This document shows positions 43,905 to 53,163 of a stretch of DNA of 64,000 nt, in pieces; within the stretch, counting starts at the first letter, position 1, and each line of letters opens with the position of its first letter. The notes beneath the pieces are model-generated. The model ran no database searches, was not told where the DNA came from, and saw only the letters and a list, made by a program, of their open reading frames with translations. A program made the position numbers and the translations under genes. Source of the DNA: an uncultured Bacteroidales bacterium (GTDB lineage: Bacteria; Bacteroidota; Bacteroidia; Bacteroidales; UBA932). Location: positions 1 through 64,000 of the forward strand of contig CAKVDS010000001.1 in NCBI GenBank assembly GCA_934726455.1, read 5' to 3'.

Positions 43905-45263
43905 TTATTCTTCTGAGAATATGGCTCCCTTGCTTGAGTAGTCCTTGCTGTAGAACTGCACGGCATTGTCGTTGAGGCGTGGGTAAGTCTTGTCGAGCAG
44001 TCTGATGATCTCAGCTCCGGCGAGGACTACAGGGCCGTAGCCGTGTGCCGCATACGGGCTGACAGGACGGTAGTAGTAGAATGCCGGGTCGAAGGCCATG
44101 CCGGTGCCGACGCAGGTGCCGTTGACCTTGCCCTCATCGTCAATCATCGTGGATACGGCGTTCCAGGCGAGGCAGGTCTCGGGCCCGTAGGTGAGAGGAT
44201 TGAGCCAGCCCTCGTTGATGCCGTGCGCGAAGCAATAGGCGTAGATGGCCGTGGCTGATGTCTCAAGATATGAGTCATTGCGGTCGAGCAGCTGGTGCCA
44301 GAATCCCTCTCCGCTCTGGAGTGCTGCAAGGCCGAAGGCATGCTGTCTGAAGAGTTCGAGAACCTTGTCCCTGCCCGGATAGCCTTCCGGGAGCACGTCA
44401 AGAACCTCGCTCATGGTGAGGATGGCCCAGCCGTTGGCGCGGCCCCAGTGGAATGAAGGGTGCTGGTCCATGGACTCGATCCATCCGTGGCGGAAGAGCT
44501 GCTTCTCCGGAACCCACATCTTGTCTTTGAAGAGCATGATCTGGCGGATGGCTTCATCGTAGTATTTTTTCTCTCCGGTGAGCTTGCCGTACCATGCGAT
44601 GGCAGGCACACCCATGAACATGTCATCGAGCCATACGGCGTTGGCAAGCGGCCTCATTCTGGCGAATGTGCCGTCCTTGAGGCGATATTCCCTGTTGAGG
44701 ATGAGATCCATATAGTTGTCGATGAGGCCGCGGAGCTTGAGCTGCGGGTTGGCGACCTGGGCCCTGATCATGGACACGCAGACTGCACCTGCATCGTCAA
44801 GTACCTGAGGATCTACGACCTGACGCATCTGGGCGTCAACCTTGCCGCCGTCCTTGAGCACTTTTGTCCACTTCGGCGCCTGCTCCGCGAGGAAACTGTG
44901 GCGGTCGGTAGTGTATTTGGTGAAAGCCGCATCGCCGGTGGTCTCTCCGGCCTTGAGCATGCCGGAGTAGGTCACGCCCCACTCGTAGCTTGCCAGACGG
45001 AAAGCGCCTTTTTCCAGAGTCCCGTCTTCGTTGATGCCTACAGGTGTGCTGACTTCGAGGAATTTGAGAACCTTGTCAAGGTCGGCTTTGACGGCGTCCT
45101 TTGACGGAACTCCATAAGGAATCAGGTAGTCCGGAGCCAAGAGGTGCAGCGGCGTGTTGGAGTCGTTGACCGCGGTTGTTTTCGCATCCTGCCCGCCCTG
45201 TCCGCAGGAGGATACGCCTGCAGCGAGTGCCAGTGATGAAAGAATAAGTGCAATTTGCTTCAT
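43905..45263 (-). CDS. GH105/GH88-type unsaturated glucuronyl hydrolase
   Basis: 452 residues; lipoprotein signal with lipobox VSSC. The (alpha/alpha)6-barrel signature is seen as ASYEWGVTYSGML, LDDMFMGVPAIAWYG and SFHWGRANGWAIL (the usual W-x-R-x-N-G-W). Family members remove the unsaturated sugar left by rhamnogalacturonan lyases. First gene of a two-gene unit with the GH106-like enzyme; no SusC/SusD pair is in the window. Divergent from the TauE-like gene, with an AT-rich gap. Confidence 0.9.
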   Translation of the reverse strand: MKQIALILSSLALAAGVSSCGQGGQDAKTTAVNDSNTPLHLLAPDYLIPYGVPSKDAVKADLDKVLKFLEVSTPVGINEDGTLEKGAFRLASYEWGVTYSGMLKAGETTGDAAFTKYTTDRHSFLAEQAPKWTKVLKDGGKVDAQMRQVVDPQVLDDAGAVCVSMIRAQVANPQLKLRGLIDNYMDLILNREYRLKDGTFARMRPLANAVWLDDMFMGVPAIAWYGKLTGEKKYYDEAIRQIMLFKDKMWVPEKQLFRHGWIESMDQHPSFHWGRANGWAILTMSEVLDVLPEGYPGRDKVLELFRQHAFGLAALQSGEGFWHQLLDRNDSYLETSATAIYAYCFAHGINEGWLNPLTYGPETCLAWNAVSTMIDDEGKVNGTCVGTGMAFDPAFYYYRPVSPYAAHGYGPVVLAGAEIIRLLDKTYPRLNDNAVQFYSKDYSSKGAIFSEE

Positions 45264-45347
45264 TGTGTGTATGACTGGTTAAAAAATTTTGTGCAAAAAA
45301 TCAGTGCAAGATACGAATTATTTATGATATTTGCAGAAGCCGTGGAG

Positions 45348-46070
45348 ATGACGACCATCATAATCCTGTTTCTGTTCACGCTGCTGGCGAGCGGTGTGCA
45401 GCGGGTCACAGGCTTCGGTTTCGGGATAATAGTGATGGCCATGTTCCCGTATCTGCTGCCCTCATACGGTGAGGCTACCTCTCTTTCCGGTCTGCTCGCA
45501 TTGGTCACCGCCATGCTCCCGGCGCTGCGGACAGTGAGGTATGTACCATGGAAGAAACTCATTCCGATACTGTTGACTTTCCTTGTCGTGTCATTTTTCG
45601 CGGTGCATATAGTGACGAGGGTGGACAGCAGGGATCTCAAGCACATTCTCGGAGCGGTGCTGATCTTGATAAGCCTGTATTTCTTTTTCTTGAGCGACCG
45701 GATCCATATACGGCCGACCGTGCCGCTCCAGATAGGACTCGGCACCCTGTCCGGAATGATGGGCGGCCTGTTCGCCATGCAGGGGCCGCCGGCAGTCATA
45801 TATTTCATGTCTGCGGCTTCGGACAAGAGAGAATACATCGCGCTCACCCAGTGGTATTTCTTCTCTGGCAACCTGATGATGTCTCTTTTCAGGGCGAGGG
45901 CCGGTCTGGTCACGCCCGTTGTCATTGAAGGCTGGCTTGTGGGCGTACCTGCGGTGCTGGCCGGCCTGTGGATAGGCTCCAAGCTGTTTGACAGGATAAG
46001 GATTGAGCTCCTGCGCAAGCTGGTGTACGCCTTCCTCTGCCTTTCCGGTGTCGTTGCTATTGTCCTATGA
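45348..46070 (+). CDS. TauE/SafE-family sulfite/sulfonate exporter-like permease
   Basis: 240 residues from ATG 45348. Earlier in-frame starts (45255, 45324) overlap the divergent GH105 gene or an approximate -7 box, GATATTTG at 45326-45333. About seven to eight helices; SGVQRVTGFGFGIIVMAMFPYL near the N-terminus and GLGTLSGMMGGLFAMQGPPAVIYF (key GMMGGLFAMQGPP) are the paired TauE half-repeats. It moves organosulfur anions or sulfite in general; the substrate here is unknown. Its end overlaps the convergent MscS gene by 6 nt. Confidence 0.85.
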   Translation: MTTIIILFLFTLLASGVQRVTGFGFGIIVMAMFPYLLPSYGEATSLSGLLALVTAMLPALRTVRYVPWKKLIPILLTFLVVSFFAVHIVTRVDSRDLKHILGAVLILISLYFFFLSDRIHIRPTVPLQIGLGTLSGMMGGLFAMQGPPAVIYFMSAASDKREYIALTQWYFFSGNLMMSLFRARAGLVTPVVIEGWLVGVPAVLAGLWIGSKLFDRIRIELLRKLVYAFLCLSGVVAIVL

Positions 46071-47000
46071 GTCCTGATGGACATGGATGTCCATCTGAGG
46101 ATAAGGGAAGCTTATGCCGATCTTCGGCAGTTCGGTGTAGACGGTGGTGTTGTAGGCGTAAAGGACATCCCAGTAGTCCTGGCTCTTCACCCATGCGCGG
46201 ACAGTGAAAATCACCGCACTGTCCCCAAGGCTTGACAGCACCACATAGGGGTCTGCGGCTCCCTTGACTGAGCTGTCTATCACCCGGCTGTCGGCTTTTA
46301 TCAATTCCAGCAGCTTGTCTGCGCAGAGCCTGGCATCAGTGCCGTATTCCACGCTTACGTTCCATTCAAGCCGTCTTGTCGGGTTGGCGGAGTAGTTGTT
46401 GATGTTGCCGTTGAACAGGGCTCCGTTCGGGATGATGACGGCTTTGTTGTCGGTGGTGGTGAGGTAGGTGCTGGTGATTGAGACCGCGCTGACGGTACCG
46501 GAGAATCCTTGAGCCTCGATGAAGTCGCCGGCCTTGAACGGCTTGAAGGCCAAGATCATTATGCCGCCCGCGAAATTCTGCACCGTGCCGCTCATGGCCA
46601 TACCTATGGCCATACCTCCAGCTGCCAGAAGTGCCGCGAACGAGGTGGTGTTTATCCCGAGCGTGCCTATGGTGATCGTGATAAGGAGGATGGTCAGCGT
46701 GATGGTGGTCAGGCTCGTGACGAACGAGGCCAGGGTCTTGTCCGTTTTTTTACGGGAGAACATGGCCGAAAGCATCTTCTTGACCTTTTTGATGAGCCAT
46801 GCTCCTACGAGGTAGATGAGTATGGCTGCCAGAAGCTTGAGCCCGAACTGGATGGCTTCCTGCCCGAGGTTCTGCAGGGTGGTCCCCGGATCTTTGGCAA
46901 GATTCTCGGCAAAAGCCTCAAGTGTCACTTTGGCCGAGTCGGCCTTGACCGCCAGCTCTTCAGCGGAAGGTGTCGCCACCTGTAAAGGGGAAATAATCAT
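46065..47000 (-). CDS. Small mechanosensitive channel, MscS family
   Basis: 311 residues. An extracytoplasmic N-terminus (about 1-50) is followed by three helices (about 53-75, 95-117, 123-145). The pore helix has ALLAAGGMAIGMAMSGTVQNFAGGIM and the beta domain FKAGDFIEAQGFSGTVSAVSI, both typical. A C-terminal mixed domain ends PYPQMDIHVHQDS. It opens under membrane tension to relieve turgor. Last gene of the efflux operon, 5 nt after the tolC-like stop, though the -7 box at 47022-47029 may give it its own transcript. Confidence 0.95.
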   Translation of the reverse strand: MIISPLQVATPSAEELAVKADSAKVTLEAFAENLAKDPGTTLQNLGQEAIQFGLKLLAAILIYLVGAWLIKKVKKMLSAMFSRKKTDKTLASFVTSLTTITLTILLITITIGTLGINTTSFAALLAAGGMAIGMAMSGTVQNFAGGIMILAFKPFKAGDFIEAQGFSGTVSAVSITSTYLTTTDNKAVIIPNGALFNGNINNYSANPTRRLEWNVSVEYGTDARLCADKLLELIKADSRVIDSSVKGAADPYVVLSSLGDSAVIFTVRAWVKSQDYWDVLYAYNTTVYTELPKIGISFPYPQMDIHVHQDS

Positions 47001-47005
47001 GTCTT

Positions 47006-48409
47006 TCAGTTCTCAGAACTGCAAAGATACGAAATATCCTGCCAAATTCTGAGAACTTTCCGGTATGCGGTGCAGGCATCCACCGCCCCGTCCTCAGCCT
47101 GCTGCAGGGAGGCCTGCGCCTTGAGGAGCTCCGACATCGGCACGAGCCCCGCGTCATAGTGGCTTCTGGTATTGTCCAGCGAAGTCCTTGCCATCTGTAC
47201 GGATTCGAGAGCAAGGCTGTACTCATCCCATGCTGAGTTGAGATCGAGCCAGTACTTGCGCACAAGCAGAAGCACCTGTTTGTCAAGCTGTTCCTTCTCG
47301 TTCTGCGCCTTGTCCACCTGTACTTGCAGGCGGTTCAGCTTGCGGGAAGTCTTCCACCAGTCTGAGATCGGGATCTTGAGGGTGGCGAATGCCACCCCGT
47401 TGAACCGTCCGTCACCGATGGTGCGGGAATATCCGTAGGATGCCCCTACCGCCAGCTGCGGGAGGGTGTTGCCCAGTTCCATCCTCTTTTCGAGGCGCTT
47501 GGCTTCGACATTGATGGCAAGCAGCCGGGCCTCTTCCATAGAGGCTGCAATCCGTTCCTCATCGACGTACAGACCGTCCGGAGATTGTGGCGCGGACTCG
47601 GACTCGCCGATGATGAAATCGTCCAGATATGGTCGGTCACTATCCGCTGAACCCCTGACTACGCTGTACCTCTGACCTATTGCATTCAGGAGATTCATCC
47701 TGCTGAGACGTATGCCGTTGCGCAGTTTGACTTCGCTTGTGCGGAGCTCGTTGCGCTTGAGCCTGGCCTGCAGCAGGTCGTTCTCCGTCATGAGGCCGGC
47801 GCGGTATGCTGACTCCGCATCCTTGCAGAGGGTGTCAAGCATCTCCTTGAATTCCGTGACGGTCTTGAGTTTCTCCTCAAGTGTGACCACCTGCCAGTAG
47901 AGTCCGTCCGTCTCCTCCTCCGTCTTGCGCTTCTGGACTTTCCCCTGCAGCTGCGCCGCTTCGATCCCGAGAGAGGCAAGACGGTTTCCGGTCACGATCC
48001 TGCCGCCTGCATACAGCGGCTGCATCACGCTGACGGAAGCCCCGTAACCGTTCTGGAGGGCGCTATAGTATGGGGCGATGCCGTACATCGCAGCATAGCT
48101 GTCCACAAGTCCCTGCAGGTTGTTGCTGAGGTCGTTGTTGCCCAGAATGTCCTTGATGCCTATTTTGAGCATCGGGTTCAGAGAATAGAATCCGATCGAC
48201 ATGAAATTGATCCGCGGCAGATATTCTGCGGTCGCTTCCTGCTTCTGGTATTCTGCTGCCCGCAAGTCAAGGCCGCTGTTGACAGCAGAGCTGTTGTTGG
48301 AGAGTGCCATCTCCCTGCATCTGTCTATGTCCAGCCTGAGTTCCTCTCTGTCCTGTGCCGCCGCCTGCAGCGAGAGCATCACGCTTATGATCAAAATTGT
48401 CTTTTTCAT
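47006..48409 (-). CDS. TolC-family outer-membrane efflux protein
   Basis: 467 residues; signal peptide 1-18 ending AAAQ. Two long TolC-type helical halves with short strands; the first strand region is NNSSAVNSGLDLRAAEYQK and the second LARTS-like (ESVQMARTSLDNTRSHYDAG, key RTSLDNTRSHYDAG). The long coiled coils and final VCTAYRKVLRIW are typical. It forms the outer-membrane exit duct for the RND pump. Overlaps the pump gene by 4 nt. Confidence 0.92.
   Translation of the reverse strand: MKKTILIISVMLSLQAAAQDREELRLDIDRCREMALSNNSSAVNSGLDLRAAEYQKQEATAEYLPRINFMSIGFYSLNPMLKIGIKDILGNNDLSNNLQGLVDSYAAMYGIAPYYSALQNGYGASVSVMQPLYAGGRIVTGNRLASLGIEAAQLQGKVQKRKTEEETDGLYWQVVTLEEKLKTVTEFKEMLDTLCKDAESAYRAGLMTENDLLQARLKRNELRTSEVKLRNGIRLSRMNLLNAIGQRYSVVRGSADSDRPYLDDFIIGESESAPQSPDGLYVDEERIAASMEEARLLAINVEAKRLEKRMELGNTLPQLAVGASYGYSRTIGDGRFNGVAFATLKIPISDWWKTSRKLNRLQVQVDKAQNEKEQLDKQVLLLVRKYWLDLNSAWDEYSLALESVQMARTSLDNTRSHYDAGLVPMSELLKAQASLQQAEDGAVDACTAYRKVLRIWQDISYLCSSEN
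47022..47029 (-). promoter_or_regulatory. -7-like box before the MscS gene
   Basis: TATCTTTG on the minus strand fits TAnnTTTG, 21 nt upstream of the MscS ATG and inside the 3' end of the tolC-like gene. It may allow separate expression of the channel. Confidence 0.4.
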
Positions 48410-51400
48410 TCTTCAACCTCCTTTGGACGCTTGTCCTTGATGAAGATCTGCCAGTAAGATACAGGCATGATCAGGGTTATGAGGAAAACGGAGAGCATGG
48501 TGCCGAAGCATATCACAACCCCGAGAGGGAGCCAGAGCAGGTCGCCGCTGATGATCATCGGCAGTACACCGAGGGCCGTGGTGGCTGAAGTGAGGAATAT
48601 CGGCCTCATCCTGCGCTTGCCCGCAAGCATCGCCGCTTCTTTGACGGTGACCCCCTCCTCAAACCTGAGCTGTTCCGCATATTCGAACATTATGATGCCG
48701 TTGCGCACTATGATACCGACGAGGCTGATAAGTCCGAGCACGGCTGTGATGCTGAAATCCAGCCCGAACACCCACAGTCCGAAGAAAGCCCCGAAGAGAC
48801 AGAGCGCGCTGAGCACGATGGTGAGTATTGCAAGTGAAATCTTCTTGAAGTGGAAAACGAGAAAAAAGAACAGCACCATCACGGCACAGATGAAACTCAG
48901 GGCGATCTCCGGAATCACATCCTTGTTGGTGGCCGACATGCCGCCGTATTCGATGCTTATGCCTTCGGGAAGTTCAAGGGAGGAGACAAATTCCTGGATT
49001 TTTGCCATTGAGACAGGCTGGCTTCTGTGGAATTTCATGTCCGCCGTGATGATCACGGCCTCTTCCCCCGCATATCGTGTCCTCTGTGCCGGGCCCCAGT
49101 CCGGCTCGATGTCCGCCACCTGTCTCAACGGTACATACAGGCCCGGTATGGAGGTGGCCACCATCTGGTCGCCGATGGCATCGTAGGTCATGTCGTCTTC
49201 TACAGACCGGCTGTAGAGGTTGACCGGCGTGGCCTCGTCACCTTCCCGGAGCGTGGCTATTGTCTGTCCGTTGAAGGCTCCGGCAAGGGATACTGAAAGC
49301 ATCGTCTTGTTGACCCCGAGTCTGGCTGACTCCTCCGGATCAAGCTTTACTTCGACGCAGCTGATGCAGTCATCGGCCGTGCTGTGGGCCCATTTGATTT
49401 CATCGTCCAATGTCCGTATGTATCTGAGTATCGTGTCGGAGACTTCCTTGAGGCGGAAGGTGTCGTCTCCCTTTACCAGAATCTCCACAGGCATGGAACC
49501 CTGATAATCCATCTGCTTGATGCGGATGAGGGCGGACGGGAAGTAGTGTTCATATTTCTCCTCAAACAGAGGCAGCAGTTCCTTTGTGGCCTTTGTCGAC
49601 TCCGTGTTGACAATCAGCTGCGCATAGCCTTCTGACGGAAGTGACGGGGCGTAGGTGGCATTGAATCGCGGAGCGCTGCTGCCTATGAATGCCGTCACTG
49701 ATTTGATCCTGCCGTCCTTGAGCATCATCCGTTGGAGGGAGTCTGTCACGGCCCGTGTCTCGGACAGCTTGGCATCGCTTCCAAGATTGACTTCCACGGC
49801 GAAAAAGTCCCTGTCTGCCATAGGCATCATCTGGACGTTTAGACGGCTGAACATGAGCAGCCCCAGTGCTATGGCCGTGACTCCGGCAAGGATAGTGAGT
49901 TTCGGGAAACGGAAACAGAAATCCTGGGCCTTGTCGTAGCCGCCCTGCATCCAGCCGAAGAACTTGTTCTGTGCCCTGGTGATGATGTTGTTCCCGTTCG
50001 GACGGGCCTCGCGGATGAAGCGGGTCTCGAGGGACGGAACCACGAAAGTGGCGTAGGCGAGGGAAGTCATCAGGGCTATGGCTATGACCCATGGGAACAA
50101 CTGCACGAAGTCCCCGAGATAACCTGATATGATGCCGAGTATCGGGAAGAACATCAGGCTTATCGCTGATGTTGCCATGAACATCGGGGTGATGAGTTCG
50201 TGGAAACTGTCCTTCGCTGCATCGAGTCTGGACTTGCCTCTTCCGAGGTGGTCCATGTAGCCGTCCATCGTGATGATGGAGTCGTCCACGATCATGCCGA
50301 GCACTACAATCAGCGCGGCGAGAGTCACGGTGTTGAGGTCAATGCCTGTAAGGTACATCACCGCAAGCGCGACGGCTGTGCAGACCGGCACACCTGAGCT
50401 TGCAATGAGCGCGGAGCGCATCGGGAACAGCATCAGCATCACGAAGATGACGACGAGCATCGAGATGACGAGATCCCGGAGGAACGAATACACGGACGTG
50501 GCCACGACTTTCGGCTGATCCGTAATCCTGGAGAGGCTTACGCTGTCCGGGAGAGTGTTTTCGTAGTCGGCGAGAACCTTGTCAATGTCCTTGCCGAAGG
50601 CCACGATGTCGTTGTCCGGACGCATCTCCACCGACAGTATGAGGGCTGAACCGCCGTTGTAGTTGACCAGTGACGACGGTTCTTTATAGCGCCGCTCGAT
50701 GGTCGCTATGTCTTTGAGCCTGATGATATTTCCGGCTGGGTCACTGTACACCGTCCTGTCGGCTATTTCCTGTTCGCTCCCTATAAGGGAACTGATGTGG
50801 ATGGGGGAGTTCGCGTAGTCCGTCTCGAATGTGCCGCTCGGCACCTGGATGGAGGCTGTCTGATATCCGAGCATGAGAGAAGAAGGGCTGATGCCGTAGG
50901 CGGAGAGCTTCTCCAGATCGATGCTTACAGCAATCTCCTCGCTCTGGTCTCCATAGAGCTTGACCGATGCAAGTTCCGGGATTCTCCTCAGGCGGTCGGA
51001 CAGTTCGTCCGCGTATCCTTTCATCTCGGAGTAGTCCTTGTCTTCTGACTCAAGTGCTATCAGTGAAGAGGATATGGCGGAGAAGTCGTCCAGTACGATC
51101 AGTGCCAGCACTCCCGGCGGGAGTGCGGTCTTGGTCTCGTTGAGCTTGAGGCGTATTTTTGACCATACTTCGTCCTTTTTTCTGATCGGGGAGGTGAGAT
51201 CCACATATATGTAGCACATCCCGTCCTTTGAGACGATTTTTAGGTTTTTCCTGTTGACCTCTTTCATTGAGAACAGCATCTCTTCAAGCGGTCTGGCCAC
51301 CTGCTGTTCGACTTCCTGGGACGATGCCCCGGGATAGACGGCGGCTACAAGCCCCTGGGTGAGCTCGAATGTCGGGAATTCATCCTTGTTCATATTGCTG

Positions 51401-51501
51401 ATGCCATAGATTCCTGTGGCTATCAGAAATGCAAGGATCAGATATACGATATGCTTGTATCGTATGACCCCGTCTATGAGTGATTTTTTCTTTTTCTCCA
51501 T
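48406..51501 (-). CDS. RND-type efflux pump inner-membrane transporter
   Basis: 1031 residues, full length, with the twofold 12-helix AcrB-like plan. N-terminal helix (about 13-33) then the porter domain (PGASSQEVEQQVARPLEEML), the TM4 proton-relay Asp406-Asp407 in GMIVDDSI, and the C-terminal TM10-12 with GLISLVGIIVRNGIIMFEYA. It exports hydrophobic drugs or other small molecules by proton antiport. It shares its first base with the membrane-fusion gene's last base (TAATG) and overlaps tolC by 4 nt, so translation is coupled. Confidence 0.96.
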   Translation of the reverse strand: MEKKKKSLIDGVIRYKHIVYLILAFLIATGIYGISNMNKDEFPTFELTQGLVAAVYPGASSQEVEQQVARPLEEMLFSMKEVNRKNLKIVSKDGMCYIYVDLTSPIRKKDEVWSKIRLKLNETKTALPPGVLALIVLDDFSAISSSLIALESEDKDYSEMKGYADELSDRLRRIPELASVKLYGDQSEEIAVSIDLEKLSAYGISPSSLMLGYQTASIQVPSGTFETDYANSPIHISSLIGSEQEIADRTVYSDPAGNIIRLKDIATIERRYKEPSSLVNYNGGSALILSVEMRPDNDIVAFGKDIDKVLADYENTLPDSVSLSRITDQPKVVATSVYSFLRDLVISMLVVIFVMLMLFPMRSALIASSGVPVCTAVALAVMYLTGIDLNTVTLAALIVVLGMIVDDSIITMDGYMDHLGRGKSRLDAAKDSFHELITPMFMATSAISLMFFPILGIISGYLGDFVQLFPWVIAIALMTSLAYATFVVPSLETRFIREARPNGNNIITRAQNKFFGWMQGGYDKAQDFCFRFPKLTILAGVTAIALGLLMFSRLNVQMMPMADRDFFAVEVNLGSDAKLSETRAVTDSLQRMMLKDGRIKSVTAFIGSSAPRFNATYAPSLPSEGYAQLIVNTESTKATKELLPLFEEKYEHYFPSALIRIKQMDYQGSMPVEILVKGDDTFRLKEVSDTILRYIRTLDDEIKWAHSTADDCISCVEVKLDPEESARLGVNKTMLSVSLAGAFNGQTIATLREGDEATPVNLYSRSVEDDMTYDAIGDQMVATSIPGLYVPLRQVADIEPDWGPAQRTRYAGEEAVIITADMKFHRSQPVSMAKIQEFVSSLELPEGISIEYGGMSATNKDVIPEIALSFICAVMVLFFFLVFHFKKISLAILTIVLSALCLFGAFFGLWVFGLDFSITAVLGLISLVGIIVRNGIIMFEYAEQLRFEEGVTVKEAAMLAGKRRMRPIFLTSATTALGVLPMIISGDLLWLPLGVVICFGTMLSVFLITLIMPVSYWQIFIKDKRPKEVEE

Positions 51502-52535
51502 TACCGGGCCTCTTCTGTCCTGACTTCCATCCCTGTGGACACTTTCTGGTAGCCGGAGACTATCACCTTGTCACCTTCGTCCAGGCCGTCTGTTATGATG
51601 ACATTCTTGCCGGAGAATCCTCCGACCTTGACTTTCTGCCTGTAGGCTGCCCCGTCTCTGACGAGCCACAGGTAACGTCCGTCTGTCCCTGTGAGCAGGA
51701 CGGATGCCGGGACGGTGATTTCATCCTCTCCCTGTCGGAGCAGTCTGAGCCTGCATACCATTCCAGGCATAAGTCCGGCATGGGCGGAGTCCAGAGTGGC
51801 GATGCAGTCATAGCAATGAGAAAGCGGTGAGGCGCTTACCCCTTTTGAACTGATCCGTCCTGCCGCTCCGGTGATGCCGAGCGCGCTCACGTCAAGCCGG
51901 ATGCCCTGCCCTATGGACAGAGCGCCTATCTCGTTCTCCGGCACGGAGAAGTGGATTTCAACGGAGGAAATGTCCACTATTCTGGCGACGGCGCCGAATA
52001 TGTCAAGATTCACGCCCTCGTCCGTGAACACTTCATCCACGTATCCGTCGAACGGGGCTTTCAGCGTGCAGTCCTCCAAGGCCTTGTCTGCCGATGCGGC
52101 TGCTGCTTTCGCCTGATTGAGTTTAGTGGTGACTTCCACCATCTTGACATCGGCTATGCTGCCGCTCTCGTGGACCTGTGCCGCTCTCCGGTATCCGTCT
52201 TCTGCCTGCTCCAGAGAGGCGTGCGCCATCTGCCATGAACTGCGCACGGTCTGTGATTCTATCGTCGCTATGACCTGTCCTGCCTTGACTCTTTCTCCTT
52301 TCTTGACTTTCAGCCCTGTCACTGTCCCGGAATGCTTTGCCGAGAGCAATACTGATTTGTCCGGCTGTACGGTGCCTATGTATGCTGAAGTTTCCGTTGT
52401 GGCGCCTCTTGATATGGTCTGTACTCTTACTGTGACGGGAGTACGCATTGTTTGAGATCCGTTTTTGTCCGGATGCTCGTGGCAGCCCGCTACAATCACC
52501 GCCATGGCAGCCATATATGATATGTACCGTTTCAT
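51501..52535 (-). CDS. RND efflux periplasmic adaptor (membrane-fusion) lipoprotein
   Basis: 344 residues from ATG 52535; lipobox VAGC (Cys18). The order is beta-barrel, lipoyl and alpha-hairpin: VLLSAKHSGTVTGLKVKKGE (lipoyl half), a hairpin (QMAHASLEQAEDGYRRAAQ), APFDGYVDEVFTDEGV (second lipoyl half), then barrel and membrane-proximal domains. It bridges the RND pump and TolC-like duct. Start overlaps the preceding lipoprotein stop by one base (TGATG). Confidence 0.95.
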   Translation of the reverse strand: MKRYISYMAAMAVIVAGCHEHPDKNGSQTMRTPVTVRVQTISRGATTETSAYIGTVQPDKSVLLSAKHSGTVTGLKVKKGERVKAGQVIATIESQTVRSSWQMAHASLEQAEDGYRRAAQVHESGSIADVKMVEVTTKLNQAKAAAASADKALEDCTLKAPFDGYVDEVFTDEGVNLDIFGAVARIVDISSVEIHFSVPENEIGALSIGQGIRLDVSALGITGAAGRISSKGVSASPLSHCYDCIATLDSAHAGLMPGMVCRLRLLRQGEDEITVPASVLLTGTDGRYLWLVRDGAAYRQKVKVGGFSGKNVIITDGLDEGDKVIVSGYQKVSTGMEVRTEEAR

Positions 52536-53065
52536 CAGTTGTTGGATTTGGCTACACACTCTATCCTGCTCCCGACCACTTCATATTTGCGTCCGAGATA
52601 GCTGTATTCGCCGGATTCGGCGGAGAAGTTTATGATGACGACATTGTCCAGTTTTTCTCCAGTGCCGCTCAGTATGACGTTGCAGGTGCTGCTTCCTGCG
52701 GTTATTTCAACGGGAAGCCTGCGGCTTGTCGGGGCTATGTCCAGCTTGTCGGAGCCGGCAGTCGCCTGCATGGTCGTCACGTCTCCTCCCATGGCGTTCA
52801 TCGTGATGAGCATCTCTCCGTTGTCCTTGTCTCTGGTGAGGATGTTCATCTGTCCGGCCTCATTTTTTACTGTGAGCGTGATCTGGTCCGGTGCAATGGT
52901 GACGGTGCCTTCCTGGTCGGCGTCGCCCTGTTCTTCCGTGGCTTTCAACTCAATCGTACCGCTGAGCTTGTAGGAATAGTAACCTTCAAATCTTTTTGTC
53001 CCCTCCTTTGTGCAGGAACACAATACCGCAAGCATCATGGCTGCGGCCAACAGTGCTTTTTTCAT
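52535..53065 (-). CDS. Lipocalin-like lipoprotein of unknown function
   Basis: 176 residues from ATG 53065; signal MKKALLAAAMMLAVLCSC with a Cys16/Cys18 lipobox. The mature part is a beta-strand series (FEGYYSYKLSGTIELKA, NEAGQMNILTRDKDNGEML) like a lipocalin or calycin fold. First gene of the efflux operon, with a one-base overlap into the adaptor gene. It may bind the exported compound or act as regulator of the pump; this is inferred from position only. Confidence 0.65.
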   Translation of the reverse strand: MKKALLAAAMMLAVLCSCTKEGTKRFEGYYSYKLSGTIELKATEEQGDADQEGTVTIAPDQITLTVKNEAGQMNILTRDKDNGEMLITMNAMGGDVTTMQATAGSDKLDIAPTSRRLPVEITAGSSTCNVILSGTGEKLDNVVIINFSAESGEYSYLGRKYEVVGSRIECVAKSNN

Positions 53066-53089
53066 CTCGTTGAATCGTAAAAATTTGTG

Positions 53090-53097
53090 CAAAAATA
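53090..53097 (-). promoter_or_regulatory. -7 promoter box for the efflux operon
   Basis: TATTTTTG on the minus strand matches TAnnTTTG, 24 nt from the ATG at 53065. It would drive the lipoprotein, adaptor, RND, TolC and MscS genes. Confidence 0.45.
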
Positions 53098-53163
53098 ACA
53101 TCTTGCGTGGAAATATTCCTTATATTGCGTGGAAACACTAAAAAACACGTAGCTGATAATGCA

